A DNA stretch of 64,000 nt, taken from assembly GCA_964428355.1 (NCBI GenBank), contig CAYRYU010000028.1, forward strand, positions 8,859 through 72,858, written 5' to 3'. The stretch is from CAYRYU01 sp964428355 (lineage in GTDB: Bacteria > Muiribacteriota > Ozemobacteria > Ozemobacterales > Ozemobacteraceae). Under the pieces are notes generated by a model, which saw only the letters and a list, made by a program, of their open reading frames with translations, searched no databases and was not told where the DNA came from. The first letter of the stretch is position 1; every line of letters starts with the position of its first letter. This document shows, one piece after another, positions 25,856 to 35,251 of the stretch. The translations under genes were made by a program, and so were the position numbers.

Positions 25856-26626
25856 GTGGTGAATCTCCGGATGACGCGTCGAAGCTGGGTTTTTCTTTTT
25901 CCGATGTTGTTCGTTTTTTCGGGGGGAATCCTTGCCCAACCTCTGAAGTTCGTCGATACACGCTGGCTTCTCCTTGCCCACCCGCTTTTTTCGAGTTTCG
26001 ATCCTTCGACGAAGAGGTTCGCGGATTCCTCTTCAGAACCGGTTCCAGCCGGAGAGGAAGGGATAGAAAACCTCAAGACCGACCTTGAGACCAAGAAGAA
26101 GGAGCTTCTCGAACTTCCCCGAAAGTTGTCGAAGAAGCAGAAAGGAAACCTATCCCGGGCCGAGAAGAAAGCTCTCGAAGAAGCGTCTATCCTGGAACGG
26201 AAAGAGCTCGAAGCGGCGATAAAAACCATCGAGGAGAGGTTGCTCCAGGTGCGTCAGGTTCCGGGGCGGCCCGGTTTGACAACCGGTCTTTCGATCCTCC
26301 CTCAGGTTGAGGCGATTTCGGGCGATATCCGGCGGACAATCGCGACAATGAAATCCTCCTGGAAGGGTGGAATCATCGATGTTGCACCTCTCATGCCTCC
26401 TTCCCCTCCGCAATTCGATCCCAAGGTCGTGTTCGGGAACCGGCATTTCACTTTCTGGAGTCCGAATTTCCGGTGTGATCCGCAGGCTCTCGAATGGTTG
26501 GGACAGGCCAAGAACTTCCTTCTCCTGAACCGGAATCTGCCCCCACCTGTGCTTGTCGGCGGGGCTGACGGCCGAGTCGAGGCCCTCAAGATTCTTCAAA
26601 AACTGACATCCGGAGGCCGAAAGTGA
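25856..26626 (+). CDS. Exported coiled-coil protein, paralogue of the next gene
   Basis: 256-residue protein with a signal peptide (hydrophobic core WVFLFPMLFVFSGGILA). The mature start contains DTRWLLLAHPLFSSFDPSTKRF, followed by a strongly charged coiled coil (about 75-145, Lys/Glu/Leu-rich) and a mixed C-terminal part. The HP..xxFDxxxxRF phrase recurs at the same place in the next gene product, so the two are diverged paralogues. The layout (short sheet strand, then long coiled coil) recalls OmpH/Skp periplasmic chaperones, but identity is not established. The start is GTG 25856, five bases after AAGGAAG; an ATG at 25871 is the alternative. It overlaps the next gene by four bases. Confidence 0.7.
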   Translation: MVNLRMTRRSWVFLFPMLFVFSGGILAQPLKFVDTRWLLLAHPLFSSFDPSTKRFADSSSEPVPAGEEGIENLKTDLETKKKELLELPRKLSKKQKGNLSRAEKKALEEASILERKELEAAIKTIEERLLQVRQVPGRPGLTTGLSILPQVEAISGDIRRTIATMKSSWKGGIIDVAPLMPPSPPQFDPKVVFGNRHFTFWSPNFRCDPQALEWLGQAKNFLLLNRNLPPPVLVGGADGRVEALKILQKLTSGGRK

Positions 26627-27747
26627 CCGGGAGGCGACCATTTTTTTTCCAAGCTTTTTCTGTTCTCTGCCTGGTTTGGGCGTTGTTCCTCACCTGCATT
26701 CACCCGGTCGGGGCACAGGGGTCGATGGGGTCGGCCGATCTCCGTTTGCTCGTTCTTCTGCATCCGGCGATGGCGGGTTTCGACTTTTCCCACAACCGGT
26801 TCTACCGGGCCGCTCCAGGTAACAACCCCAACCGGAATATAGGTCAGGAGATAACTCAGGGTTGGGCAAAGGCCGAGCCCATCCTCAGAGACCTGAAAAC
26901 CCAGCGGGAGAGAATTCTCCGCCAAAGGATGGATTCGATGCTCGAACGGGAGAACTCTCTCCAGGAGCTCACCGGTGGTTCGCCAGCAAGGATCGCGGGT
27001 CCGCTGGGGGCAACGACGGCCGAACCGATCCATGTGAATGTCCGGGCCATCAGCGGCGGGTCCCTCGACAGTCGGGCGAAAGCGGTTGCTGACGCGGAAG
27101 CCCGGTTCACCAAGGCGATGGCTGAGAACGACCGTCAGATCGCGGAGATTGATGCCAAGATCGCCGATGCCCAGGAGACCGCTTATGCTCCCGTTTTCCT
27201 GACACGGGTCGAAACCGACCGGAAGTTCGAAGAGATCATCAGGGAAATACTCGGCTACGTCAACCAGGCTGCCCAGGAACAACGACTCGCGGTGGTTGTC
27301 GATGCATCCTATGGACGTTCGGGGAGGAAGCTTGCGCCGGACATGATCTGCGTCCCGGATTTCCCGAAGCCGGGCGACACCATGGGGTCGAGGCTCTTCC
27401 ACCTGTTTTCCACCTGGGAGACCGTGACCGAGAACCCCTCTGCGCCGGTACCGGGGCCTGACGGAAAGACGGTTTCCAAAGCCTCGCACGTCGCGGTGGC
27501 GATGGGAGACCAACAGGTCCGGAGTCTCCAGAGGTATCTGGAATTCCGTCCCTACCTCGGGGAAGGCGCTGCGGGGTTCAGCTCCGGGAACTTCTTCCTC
27601 GCGGGCGGTGTCGATCTCACCCCCATCGTCGCGGCGAAGTTGTTCGTCCAGTACCGCGTTCCAACCGAGATCCAGAACAGCTTTTTCCTCTTGATTCGTG
27701 ATTATACCCAGTTCGAACGTGGGGGAACCGAAAAATTCGGGAGATGA
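26623..27747 (+). CDS. Exported coiled-coil protein, paralogue of the preceding gene
   Basis: 374-residue protein starting with GTG inside GTGA (26623-26626), behind CGGAGG at 26611-26616. A signal peptide (about 1-30, ending HPVGAQ) is followed by LRLLVLLHPAMAGFDFSHNRF, the motif shared with its neighbour. A Gln/Arg/Glu-rich helix (about 90-120) and a coiled coil (about 145-185) come next. A beta/alpha segment (LAVVVDASYGRSG) at about 220-235 is of the kind seen after the coiled coil in OmpH-like proteins. The C-terminal third ends in FLAGGVDLTPIVAAKLF, suggesting a final strand-helix. Located immediately upstream of the giant exported protein and the pilin-like genes, so a role in assembling that surface structure is plausible but unproven. 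Confidence 0.7.
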   Translation: MTGRRPFFFQAFSVLCLVWALFLTCIHPVGAQGSMGSADLRLLVLLHPAMAGFDFSHNRFYRAAPGNNPNRNIGQEITQGWAKAEPILRDLKTQRERILRQRMDSMLERENSLQELTGGSPARIAGPLGATTAEPIHVNVRAISGGSLDSRAKAVADAEARFTKAMAENDRQIAEIDAKIADAQETAYAPVFLTRVETDRKFEEIIREILGYVNQAAQEQRLAVVVDASYGRSGRKLAPDMICVPDFPKPGDTMGSRLFHLFSTWETVTENPSAPVPGPDGKTVSKASHVAVAMGDQQVRSLQRYLEFRPYLGEGAAGFSSGNFFLAGGVDLTPIVAAKLFVQYRVPTEIQNSFFLLIRDYTQFERGGTEKFGR

Positions 27748-27778
27748 CTTCCTCGGTGTGGGAAGACAGGAGGGTTTT

Positions 27779-30700
27779 ATGAACTTCGTGACCCGGAAAC
27801 TCCTCATCGGAGCCCTGTTCATTTTTGCCGCTATGCCCGGGATGGCCTTGCACTCATATTACATGCAGAACGGGGATGCCTACGTCCTCATCTGCGACGG
27901 ACCCTACCGGGCAACCTACGCTCTCAACAACCTAACCACAGGGGTTGTTGAAAACCTCTGGAACCTCAAGTATACCGGCCTCGACCAGGAAGCCGTCGGA
28001 ATCAGCGCGGCCCAGGAGTGGGATGGCGTTTCCAGCCAAAAGAGGTTGTACATCTTCGCTGGAATCGACTCCGGCTGGACCCCCCACTTCGGGATGATCT
28101 CCCGGCGCGTAATCTGCTGGCCCGATCCCACCGGAGTCTACGGAACGAACAGGAGCGATCCGAGCGGAGCCCCTCCCGTCATCGTCCACCGGTACCACAA
28201 TCCCGGGCTTCCTGGGCACAGTCCAACGGGGCGCGGCAACCACTGTGCTTCCGACTACTGCCGTTCCCTGCCCAACATTTTCGGCGGGACCTGTTATCCC
28301 TGCTCGATCATCCCCGCCGCGACTCCCGGGAAACCTGGCTATTACGAGGTTCCCGCGGGGAAGTGGTATCACTCCCTCGACCACCCTGTCTGGAGTCCCT
28401 ACACCTATCGCTCATATGGCGGTTGGGTGCATTATGTCTGCCGCGAGAACGTCGAGATCAAGACCCGGGATCTCAAACTCCATCAGATCAACCGGAATTC
28501 GGGGGTGCTGAATCCCACCGGTTATCCCCAGGGAGTAGCGAACGTCAAGACCGGCGAACGCTCCACCATGGACCAGCGCGGAGAATGCGTCGATGGGTGC
28601 ATCCGGGCAGTCGACGGAATCAATCTTCCGGGGGGCGAGCTTCCCATAGTCGATTGCGTCTATTCCAGTATCAAGAAATCATATTTGTACCGGCGTGAAC
28701 CGACCAAGACCACCTACGATCTCATCGGCCGGGATGCCGGAACCACCGTAGTGGGTGATCCGGCCGACCTCACCTCGCGCCAGATCGGAGTCAGCTCGCG
28801 TGACGCGGCGGGGGATTACCTGTACGTCCTCGGTCTCAACAAGGTCAACCAGTGGCTTGCGGCGGCCGGCGCGCCTCTCATGGCGACCTTCACAGACATG
28901 GCCGTTTCCGACCAATGGTGGCAGACCGGGGGAATCGTATATGCCTACGACAAGTCGAAGAAGATCGTGAACAAGCTTCGACGGATCGAGGCGGCGGACA
29001 TCGCCACGGACGTGGAGCCCATCTACGTAAATATCGAAGGAACGCTTCCCGACTCGATCGGGGCGGATGGGCTGGGTCACCTCTACCTCATGAAAACCAG
29101 GAAGAACCCCGCCGATCCGAACGCCTTCAAGCCCGCCAACGCCTACAAATACGAGCACCACTGGACCGCGGCGAACGGGGACAAGTATTGCCGCGCCTAT
29201 TTTCGCCAGAATGTTACCAAGACAGTCTACAAGAGACACGTCAGTACCAAGGTCATAGCCCCGATGAAAGGGGAGATTCCGCTCGGGGTGAACGAGTACA
29301 TCCGGGATTTCATCGTCCCCAGTCCTTTCCCCATTTCCGATCTCACCAAGTGGAGTTGGAACGGCGCGATAACCTTGATCGGAGCTGAAGTTTCATCGGC
29401 CTATCGAACCGAACTCGCGGTCATCAACAGTGCATCCCCCCCGGAAGTGACGGGAGACAAGGACGGATTGTGCGATGTCCGGGGGCCTCTCCTGACGAAT
29501 ACCGCAGGGGATCTGTATGCCGCGCCCAAAGAACGCGATGATGATCTCACCGATGGCCGGGACTGCTACTCCGACAACCCGACGTATCTATTCGAGGTAG
29601 AGAATTATCCGATGCCCGACGAGCACGACGTCTCCCTCGTGGGAACGGTCGATCACGATGGGGACGGGCGGATGGGCCAGTTCTGCTCGACCGTCCAGAA
29701 GATTTCCCTGAAATTCTATTGGAAGCTCGTCCAGATCGTCAAGGATACCAGCGGGCGTCCCGTGGAGAAGGTCATCTGGGATTACGAAAGCGCGGGGGCG
29801 CCGAGCCCGTATGGTCTGGTCTTTTCCCCGTTCAGCGAAGGCGATTACAATCTCGGATGCAAGGTCACTTTCCGATACTACGATTACGACCGGATGCCTC
29901 CGGGCTCCTTCTTCTCCGATCGCGCAGCTTTCCTTACCCCGCCTGCGACGATGTCCCCCCAGATTGCCAAAGGTGAAGACGGCGCGGGGTATTCCTGGGT
30001 GAAATTTCGTGTCCTGGGAGTGGCGGACGATCCCGATCCACAGGGTGATGCGGTTATCATGAGCGGGTTGCCCTACTCAGGGTCGTTCTACTATCGACCG
30101 AACAAGGTCACCGATCCCCTGAGCACCTACTGCCGGACAGCTACCACGACGGTCCCGGCGGGGCCGAGGTATGTGATTCCCGAGCAGACCTCTCCGACGT
30201 GGTCGTTCCAGCTGCGCGACAATGAGAAGAACCGGTTGGCTGACAGTACCAACCGGATCAAGATCCTGATGGAGGCGGCCCGTCCCCCCATCCCCCCCGG
30301 GACGCTCAGGATGGTTCCCGACAGCAACGTCTGGCTCGGGGGAGCCTCCTTCACCTGGACGGCAACCTTGAAACGCGGAACCGATACCATTTCCGACCGG
30401 ACCATCAGCACTGCCGATCCCTTCCTTACGGCGGCCCAGGTTGGAGTGTTGTTCCCGGTCCCGTCGCAACCTTATTCCTATTCCCTCGAATGCAAGGGCA
30501 CCCGGGGCGGGCAGATCCTGATCTATCGGGAAAGGCGAATACCCAACCCCCCATTCGGTGATGATATCGTCTGGGAGGGCCCCTTCCTGCGGCCGATCAT
30601 CGTTTCCCTCGGGGGGAAGTGCGAAGTGGTCGTGAAAGACCAGACCGGTCCGCAGGCCATTCTCACCGACCCGATCGCGGGGAAGGTGGTTCCGGGCTTC

Positions 30701-31942
30701 TTCCTCAACCGGAATGTCCTGTACGGGACGACGGGCGAAACCCTGCTGTTTACCGAAACCCCTCCTGTCGCGAATGCGGATCTGGTGTTCGTGATTGCCG
30801 ACAACAATCCTATGGGCAACGAGAATCCCACTGGCGCTATCCTGGACTATACCGACCCATTCCACCACGACCCCACCGGTGCCAACGGGAAGGGAAGGAT
30901 CGATCTCAAGGTGAACCACAAATACGGAAACCGGTTCGGCCAGTTCGTGTATGACAGTGATCCAGGGCTGGCCAGCGCTGGTTACCCGGTCGAGCGTTAC
31001 CGGTCGCATCCGAACCAGACAGACAACTCCGGGACCGTCTACGGTGTCCATCAGAAAGACCTTGTACAAAACGATTTCGGAGCGGGCGACCTGGCGTGGC
31101 TTCCCCGGTCCAGTTATGCCAAGACGTTTTCCTACCGGATGTACAAGATGCCTCTCGACGGAATCAAGAACTTCGACGGACAGACCGCCACGGTCCCGCT
31201 CTCCAAGGCCAACAACAACGCGGGCTACATGAACTACCGTTACGGTTTCGCCTCGAAGGACGCCGGCGAGGCGCCGTGCAGCTCGGTCCTCCTCGGGAGC
31301 ATGCTTGGTTCGGGCGAGATCGTGGTCAGGGACAACGACAGGCCCTGCGTGTTCGCTCAGCTCACCGACCTGAAGCGCGAAGGAATCACGCACACGCTTC
31401 CCTTCAACATCAAATCGGAATACTGGGGAACATGGAAACTGATGGCAACCGGAGGGACGGCCGAAGCCATCCATAACGGCATCGAGGACTGGAAGGGCAG
31501 CGATATCGGCGGTTTCGACACCGGAGCCGGTGGACCCCTGGTGGACACCGGTGCCAAGGTTCATACCAACGTCACATCCCCCCTGGTCGAGTTCGAGATC
31601 GATATCCCGATCTTCTTCCATGCGCTCATGTCGGACAACCTGGCCAGCCCGATGATCGAGTCCTATGTCCTCTACGACGGCGATGGAACCACCCCGCTGT
31701 ATGACAACACGGCCCGCGGTCTCGACATGCGCTACCTGTTCCGCGTTCCGTCCAAGACGGCAGGAAAGTATCTTTTGAAGATCAAGGTGAAGGATGATGC
31801 CCGGGGATGGCCCACGGATTTCCGCCGCCCCTTCCTCACGGCCCCGGTCCAGGCTAACTACAGGAACCTCGAATGTCTCATCGATGTCTATTCTGCCCGA
31901 CTCGATGTCCGGGTCATCGACCGGACGAACAGGGGGCAGTGA
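27779..31942 (+). CDS. Giant exported protein, candidate pilus-tip component
   Basis: 1387-residue secreted protein with a signal peptide (about 1-23, ending GMA). It is beta-rich, Tyr/Trp/Pro/Asp-rich, and has several Cys in the first 320 residues (for example CASDYCRS, CYPCS), which suggests disulfides in an extracytoplasmic setting. A calcium-binding-loop-like motif, DHDGDGRMG, lies at about residue 625. The N-terminal 500 residues contain repeated short strand patterns that could form a propeller. No database family is recognised. Three prepilin-like genes follow at once, an arrangement like PilY1 with PilV/PilW/PilX minor pilins. Tip or adhesin function is inference from size, export, metal loop and context. 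ATG 27779 has AGGAGG at 27769-27774. Confidence 0.75.
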   Translation: MNFVTRKLLIGALFIFAAMPGMALHSYYMQNGDAYVLICDGPYRATYALNNLTTGVVENLWNLKYTGLDQEAVGISAAQEWDGVSSQKRLYIFAGIDSGWTPHFGMISRRVICWPDPTGVYGTNRSDPSGAPPVIVHRYHNPGLPGHSPTGRGNHCASDYCRSLPNIFGGTCYPCSIIPAATPGKPGYYEVPAGKWYHSLDHPVWSPYTYRSYGGWVHYVCRENVEIKTRDLKLHQINRNSGVLNPTGYPQGVANVKTGERSTMDQRGECVDGCIRAVDGINLPGGELPIVDCVYSSIKKSYLYRREPTKTTYDLIGRDAGTTVVGDPADLTSRQIGVSSRDAAGDYLYVLGLNKVNQWLAAAGAPLMATFTDMAVSDQWWQTGGIVYAYDKSKKIVNKLRRIEAADIATDVEPIYVNIEGTLPDSIGADGLGHLYLMKTRKNPADPNAFKPANAYKYEHHWTAANGDKYCRAYFRQNVTKTVYKRHVSTKVIAPMKGEIPLGVNEYIRDFIVPSPFPISDLTKWSWNGAITLIGAEVSSAYRTELAVINSASPPEVTGDKDGLCDVRGPLLTNTAGDLYAAPKERDDDLTDGRDCYSDNPTYLFEVENYPMPDEHDVSLVGTVDHDGDGRMGQFCSTVQKISLKFYWKLVQIVKDTSGRPVEKVIWDYESAGAPSPYGLVFSPFSEGDYNLGCKVTFRYYDYDRMPPGSFFSDRAAFLTPPATMSPQIAKGEDGAGYSWVKFRVLGVADDPDPQGDAVIMSGLPYSGSFYYRPNKVTDPLSTYCRTATTTVPAGPRYVIPEQTSPTWSFQLRDNEKNRLADSTNRIKILMEAARPPIPPGTLRMVPDSNVWLGGASFTWTATLKRGTDTISDRTISTADPFLTAAQVGVLFPVPSQPYSYSLECKGTRGGQILIYRERRIPNPPFGDDIVWEGPFLRPIIVSLGGKCEVVVKDQTGPQAILTDPIAGKVVPGFFLNRNVLYGTTGETLLFTETPPVANADLVFVIADNNPMGNENPTGAILDYTDPFHHDPTGANGKGRIDLKVNHKYGNRFGQFVYDSDPGLASAGYPVERYRSHPNQTDNSGTVYGVHQKDLVQNDFGAGDLAWLPRSSYAKTFSYRMYKMPLDGIKNFDGQTATVPLSKANNNAGYMNYRYGFASKDAGEAPCSSVLLGSMLGSGEIVVRDNDRPCVFAQLTDLKREGITHTLPFNIKSEYWGTWKLMATGGTAEAIHNGIEDWKGSDIGGFDTGAGGPLVDTGAKVHTNVTSPLVEFEIDIPIFFHALMSDNLASPMIESYVLYDGDGTTPLYDNTARGLDMRYLFRVPSKTAGKYLLKIKVKDDARGWPTDFRRPFLTAPVQANYRNLECLIDVYSARLDVRVIDRTNRGQ

Positions 31943-31944
31943 CG

Positions 31945-32532
31945 GTGCTCTTGAAACCTTTCCCGAAGCGGGGGGTGACGCTCGTGGAGATCGTCCTCTC
32001 CTTCCTGATCCTCGTCATTGCGACACTCGCCGCTTCGGGGTTGATCAGCTTCGGTCACCGTGGAACCCACAAGGATTACCGAACGATCGCGGCTCAGAAC
32101 TTCCTCACCGATCGGATGAACCAGATCCTTCTGGTTCCCTTTGCCAGCCTGACGACCAGCATCACTTCCGAACCCACCCTGTTCTCGGCCGATGGGGCCG
32201 AGGGGCGGAGCCTCTGGGGCGTACCTTATGGTCTGGCTTCAGATTCCAAGGGCGGGAACTTCAATGTCGATATCTCGATTCAGCACATTCCGCTGACGTT
32301 TGGCCTGCGCCCGGTGGATGTGCTCAACGCCCCCACCTATGACCCACGGGTTCCAAGCACCTTCAATTTCGGGAACTTCGATTCCGCGTTCGCCATTTTC
32401 GACGGTTCCTCGGCCCAAAGGGCCTACCAGGTGATAAAGATCATCACGACGGTGAAATGGACGGAGCAGAATGGGGTTCGGAAAAGAATCGAACTCGTGA
32501 GCTTCACCGCGAATCTGGAGGGAGCGACATGA
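31945..32532 (+). CDS. Type IV prepilin-like protein (PilV/GspI type)
   Basis: About 195 residues. The leader KPFPKRG is followed by VTLVEIVLSFLILVIATLAASGLISF, the class III prepilin signature with Glu at +5 after the Gly cleavage site. A soluble domain of about 160 residues follows. It should be cleaved and N-methylated by a prepilin peptidase, which is not present in this window. The start is taken as GTG 31945, eight bases after AGGGGG; GTG 31939, overlapping the previous stop as GTGA, is equally possible and adds two residues. The gene ends overlapping the next as ATGA. Confidence 0.85.
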   Translation: MLLKPFPKRGVTLVEIVLSFLILVIATLAASGLISFGHRGTHKDYRTIAAQNFLTDRMNQILLVPFASLTTSITSEPTLFSADGAEGRSLWGVPYGLASDSKGGNFNVDISIQHIPLTFGLRPVDVLNAPTYDPRVPSTFNFGNFDSAFAIFDGSSAQRAYQVIKIITTVKWTEQNGVRKRIELVSFTANLEGAT

Positions 32533-33026
32533 TCCTGCGATCACGCGAGAAAAGGGGAATGGCCCTGGTAATCGTCCTGGCGTTCGCGCTGGCCATGCTC
32601 ACCCTCGGAACCGCCTACATGAGAACGTTCTCGGAAGCCCGACCGGTGAACGCGATGATCATGGAACGCCTTCAGGCTGATTACTTCGCCCAGGGAATCC
32701 AGAGAATCGCCCTGCTCAAGTACAAGAGATTCGTCGCGGACTTCTACCATGCCTATATTTACCGGCAGGCCGGCCTCACGGGTTTCGTTCCCGATCCCTA
32801 CAGCTGTTTTCTCGGGGGTGACAACACCCCGCTCCAAAACTTCCAGTTCGGGGGAGCGACCATCGGCGCGCCGGTTTCGGTGGCAACCTACTCCTCTTAT
32901 TACCTGATGACCAGTTACAAGGGCTACAACAGGGACGGGTTGGTCATCCACGTCACCGTCCAAGTGAAGGATTTCGTGCAAAACTATGATTTCACGATCG
33001 ATGCCAGTCGAACCCGGCTTCTCTGA
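32529..33026 (+). CDS. PilX/GspK-like minor pilin-type protein
   Basis: 165-residue protein whose N-terminus, SREKRG followed by MALVIVLAFALAMLTLGTAYM, matches the PilX/GspK subclass of prepilin-like proteins. As in GspK, the position-5 glutamate is absent (Val instead), a trait of the protein that sits at the top of a pilus or pseudopilus. The soluble part is short and Tyr-rich (YSSYYLMTSYKGY). The ATG lies in an ATGA overlap with the preceding gene behind GGAGGGAG. It overlaps the next prepilin gene by about 26 bases. Confidence 0.8.
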   Translation: MILRSREKRGMALVIVLAFALAMLTLGTAYMRTFSEARPVNAMIMERLQADYFAQGIQRIALLKYKRFVADFYHAYIYRQAGLTGFVPDPYSCFLGGDNTPLQNFQFGGATIGAPVSVATYSSYYLMTSYKGYNRDGLVIHVTVQVKDFVQNYDFTIDASRTRLL

Positions 33027-33780
33027 CCGCGAACCTGGTCGGGAACGGCGGTGTGACGGAACGAAGCCTCCCCGCGGTTTCACCCTGGTTGAAATCGCCA
33101 TCTCGGCGGTTTTGCTCTCCCTTCTCATCCTGACCGTCTTCTGGGTTTTCCAGGGAAGCGGAGGGTCCTTCACCGCGGGCAGCTGGCAGGCACAGACGCA
33201 GAAGCAGGCACAGATCTTCCTTTCCAAGCTGAAGGAGCTCCTCGAGAAGGCAAACAACGCCGATTCCTTCAACTCCACCGGCGCCCCGACCACGACTCCC
33301 CTGGAGATCATGATACAGCGCTCCTTCCTTGCATCGGAGCCGGTGACCCTCACGGGGACGGTCCCTCTCCTGTTCTTCTCGGTCACAAAAGCGTACAACT
33401 CGGCCAATCCTCTCATCGGAGCACCGGAAAAGAGGGGCGTCTGGGCCGGAGTAACCCTTGCGGCCTCGAAGGATCCCGGGCCGGTCGACCGGTACAAGCT
33501 GATCCTCATCCAGTCCGGAACCGCCACTGACCACGTTCTTTCAGGCCCTCCCTATTCTTCCGACCGTGCCGGGGCAGATTTCGATCCCCAGGCGGCGGGC
33601 CTTCGGATCCACCTCGAGCTGGAGGATGTATCCGGGGTTTCGATTTCGACCGACATTCCGGGGACGATCGAAGTCAAGGTCCTGATGTCCAAGCGGGTCA
33701 GCTTCGGGAGGATCGCTTCCTTCAAGGAGAAGATCCTCGTCAAGCTCATCCACCCGACGCAGGCGATTGGCGATCTTTAA
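33001..33780 (+). CDS. Type IV prepilin-like protein (PilW/GspJ type)
   Basis: 259-residue prepilin with a long leader ending KPPRG, then FTLVEIAISAVLLSLLILTVFWVF: Phe at +1, Glu at +5, a textbook cleavage and methylation site. The soluble domain of about 200 residues resembles the large minor pilins PilW/GspJ in size and position. The start is uncertain: ATG 33001 gives a 31-residue leader, ATG 32986 a slightly longer one, and neither has a strong ribosome site. Translation is therefore probably coupled to the preceding overlapping gene. Last gene of the pilin cassette. Confidence 0.85.
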   Translation: MPVEPGFSDREPGRERRCDGTKPPRGFTLVEIAISAVLLSLLILTVFWVFQGSGGSFTAGSWQAQTQKQAQIFLSKLKELLEKANNADSFNSTGAPTTTPLEIMIQRSFLASEPVTLTGTVPLLFFSVTKAYNSANPLIGAPEKRGVWAGVTLAASKDPGPVDRYKLILIQSGTATDHVLSGPPYSSDRAGADFDPQAAGLRIHLELEDVSGVSISTDIPGTIEVKVLMSKRVSFGRIASFKEKILVKLIHPTQAIGDL

Positions 33781-33811
33781 CGGCACCACCAGATTCGAGG
33801 AAAGAAGAAAC

Positions 33812-35251
33812 ATGAGCGAAACATCCGTTCCTCCTGCGACCATCGTTGGCTGCCCCGGTAACGACTGCGGGACCCCTCCCCTGCGGGATCCGCAGGCGAG
33901 TGTTTCGGGAACCCGTGGCTCTAAGGCCCCAGAAGCGGGCCCAAGAGCCACCTGCGATGCCGAAGTCCCCCTCTCCGAACAAGGTACGAAGGAAAAGAAA
34001 GAGAAGAAGGACAAAAAGGGCGGCGACAGGCGTGAGAAATCGGCTTTCGAAAAAGCCCTGCTTGGCATCGCCTGGTTGGTTCTGGCAGGTTCCTTCGTCG
34101 CAGTCTGGTTGTATCGTGGGGCTTCCCCGGAAACCGTTCCAGGGTTCCTGCGGTTCTGCGCTGCGGGAACGAAAGACCTCCTCGACTTTCTCGGCCAGCA
34201 CCTGGTTTCCGCGATGATCCCGGCCTTTTTCGTGGCAGCGGCAATATCGACGTTCTTCTCCAAGGAAACGGTCATCCGGACCCTTGGGCGGAATACCTCG
34301 CCGTTCATCAGCTATCCACTGGCCGCTTTCGCGGGGGCGATTCTCACGGTCTGCTCCTGCGGGGTTCTTCCGATCTTCATGAGCATCCTCCAGAGCGGGG
34401 CGGGGTTGGGGCCCGCAAGCACCTTTCTTTACGCCTCCCCCGCGATCAACCTGATTTCCGTCGTCTACACATGGAAGATCCTTCCCAACATGCTCTGGCC
34501 CAGAATCTTGGCGGTTGCGATTTCCGCGATCGGGATCGGAATCCTCATGGGGCGGCTTTTCCCTTCCGACGAAAGCGCGTCGGCGGGGGAATCTCAGACT
34601 CAGGGAGGGAAGACCAGAACAGCGTTACAGGAATGGGCTTTCTTTTTCCTTCTCGTCCTGGTGATGCTCACATCCACGGAAGCGCTTGCCCCACTCACGG
34701 GTGGATTGGTCCCACCGTCCTGGTTCGCTTCCAGCGGCCCCGAGATGGCGGGGAAGACCGCAGCCCTTGCCGGTAAGCTTTTTGCACTCGTCTGCGAGAT
34801 CGTTCTCGTCATCCTTGTTCTACGGGCGTGGTTCACCTGGGATGAAACCAGGAAATGGCTGAAGAGAACCTGGCGGCAGGCATCCGAGATCCTTCCCATG
34901 GTGGTTCTCGGTGTTTTCTTCTCGGGAATGCTTGGGGGGCTGGATTTCATGGTCGATTCCAGGAGCCTCTTCAAGGACAACTCGATCCTCGCAAACCTCC
35001 TGGCCTCGCTTACCGGGGCACTGCTCTACTTCGGGTCGATCGTCGGGGTCAACACGGTGAAGGTTTTCCTTATCTGGAAGGTCCATCCTGGGCCGGCTTT
35101 TGCTTTGCTCCTGGCAGGTCCCGCGGTCAGTCTTCCAAGTGCTTTGGCCCTAATGCCGATCATCGGGAAATGGAAAGCGCTCGCTTATCTCGTGCTCGTA
35201 GCGCTGTTCTCGGCTGTTTGCGGACTCCTTTTCGGGCTTTATTTCCTTTGA
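33812..35251 (+). CDS. ArsP/DUF318-type permease
   Basis: 479-residue polytopic membrane protein of the permease family PF03773. The diagnostic motif CSCGVLPIFMSIL is present (Cys181 and Cys183), with about 8-9 transmembrane segments. Characterised relatives include ArsP, which exports trivalent organoarsenicals using the Cys pair; substrate here is unknown. The N-terminal 90 residues are a poorly conserved cytoplasmic tail. They include a Lys/Glu-rich stretch and an in-frame copy of the window's palindromic repeat (33881-33914, residues about 24-34). ATG 33812 follows GAGGAAAG. The methyltransferase gene starts at the base after the stop codon, so the two are almost certainly co-translated. 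Confidence 0.85.
   Translation: MSETSVPPATIVGCPGNDCGTPPLRDPQASVSGTRGSKAPEAGPRATCDAEVPLSEQGTKEKKEKKDKKGGDRREKSAFEKALLGIAWLVLAGSFVAVWLYRGASPETVPGFLRFCAAGTKDLLDFLGQHLVSAMIPAFFVAAAISTFFSKETVIRTLGRNTSPFISYPLAAFAGAILTVCSCGVLPIFMSILQSGAGLGPASTFLYASPAINLISVVYTWKILPNMLWPRILAVAISAIGIGILMGRLFPSDESASAGESQTQGGKTRTALQEWAFFFLLVLVMLTSTEALAPLTGGLVPPSWFASSGPEMAGKTAALAGKLFALVCEIVLVILVLRAWFTWDETRKWLKRTWRQASEILPMVVLGVFFSGMLGGLDFMVDSRSLFKDNSILANLLASLTGALLYFGSIVGVNTVKVFLIWKVHPGPAFALLLAGPAVSLPSALALMPIIGKWKALAYLVLVALFSAVCGLLFGLYFL
33881..33914 (+). repeat. Palindromic element in frame inside the ArsP-type permease gene
   Basis: It begins with the hairpin CTGCGG-GAT-CCGCAG and continues GCGAGTGTTTCGGGAACCC. It is in sense orientation, encoding LRDPQASVSGT in the disordered N-terminal tail. 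By eye about 29 of 34 bases match the copy at 15563-15596. Confidence 0.8.

Noticed and set aside
30077..31621. 514-codon minus-strand frame inside the giant exported protein gene
   Set aside because: Shadow frame; the plus-strand frame has a signal peptide, a ribosome site and operon context.
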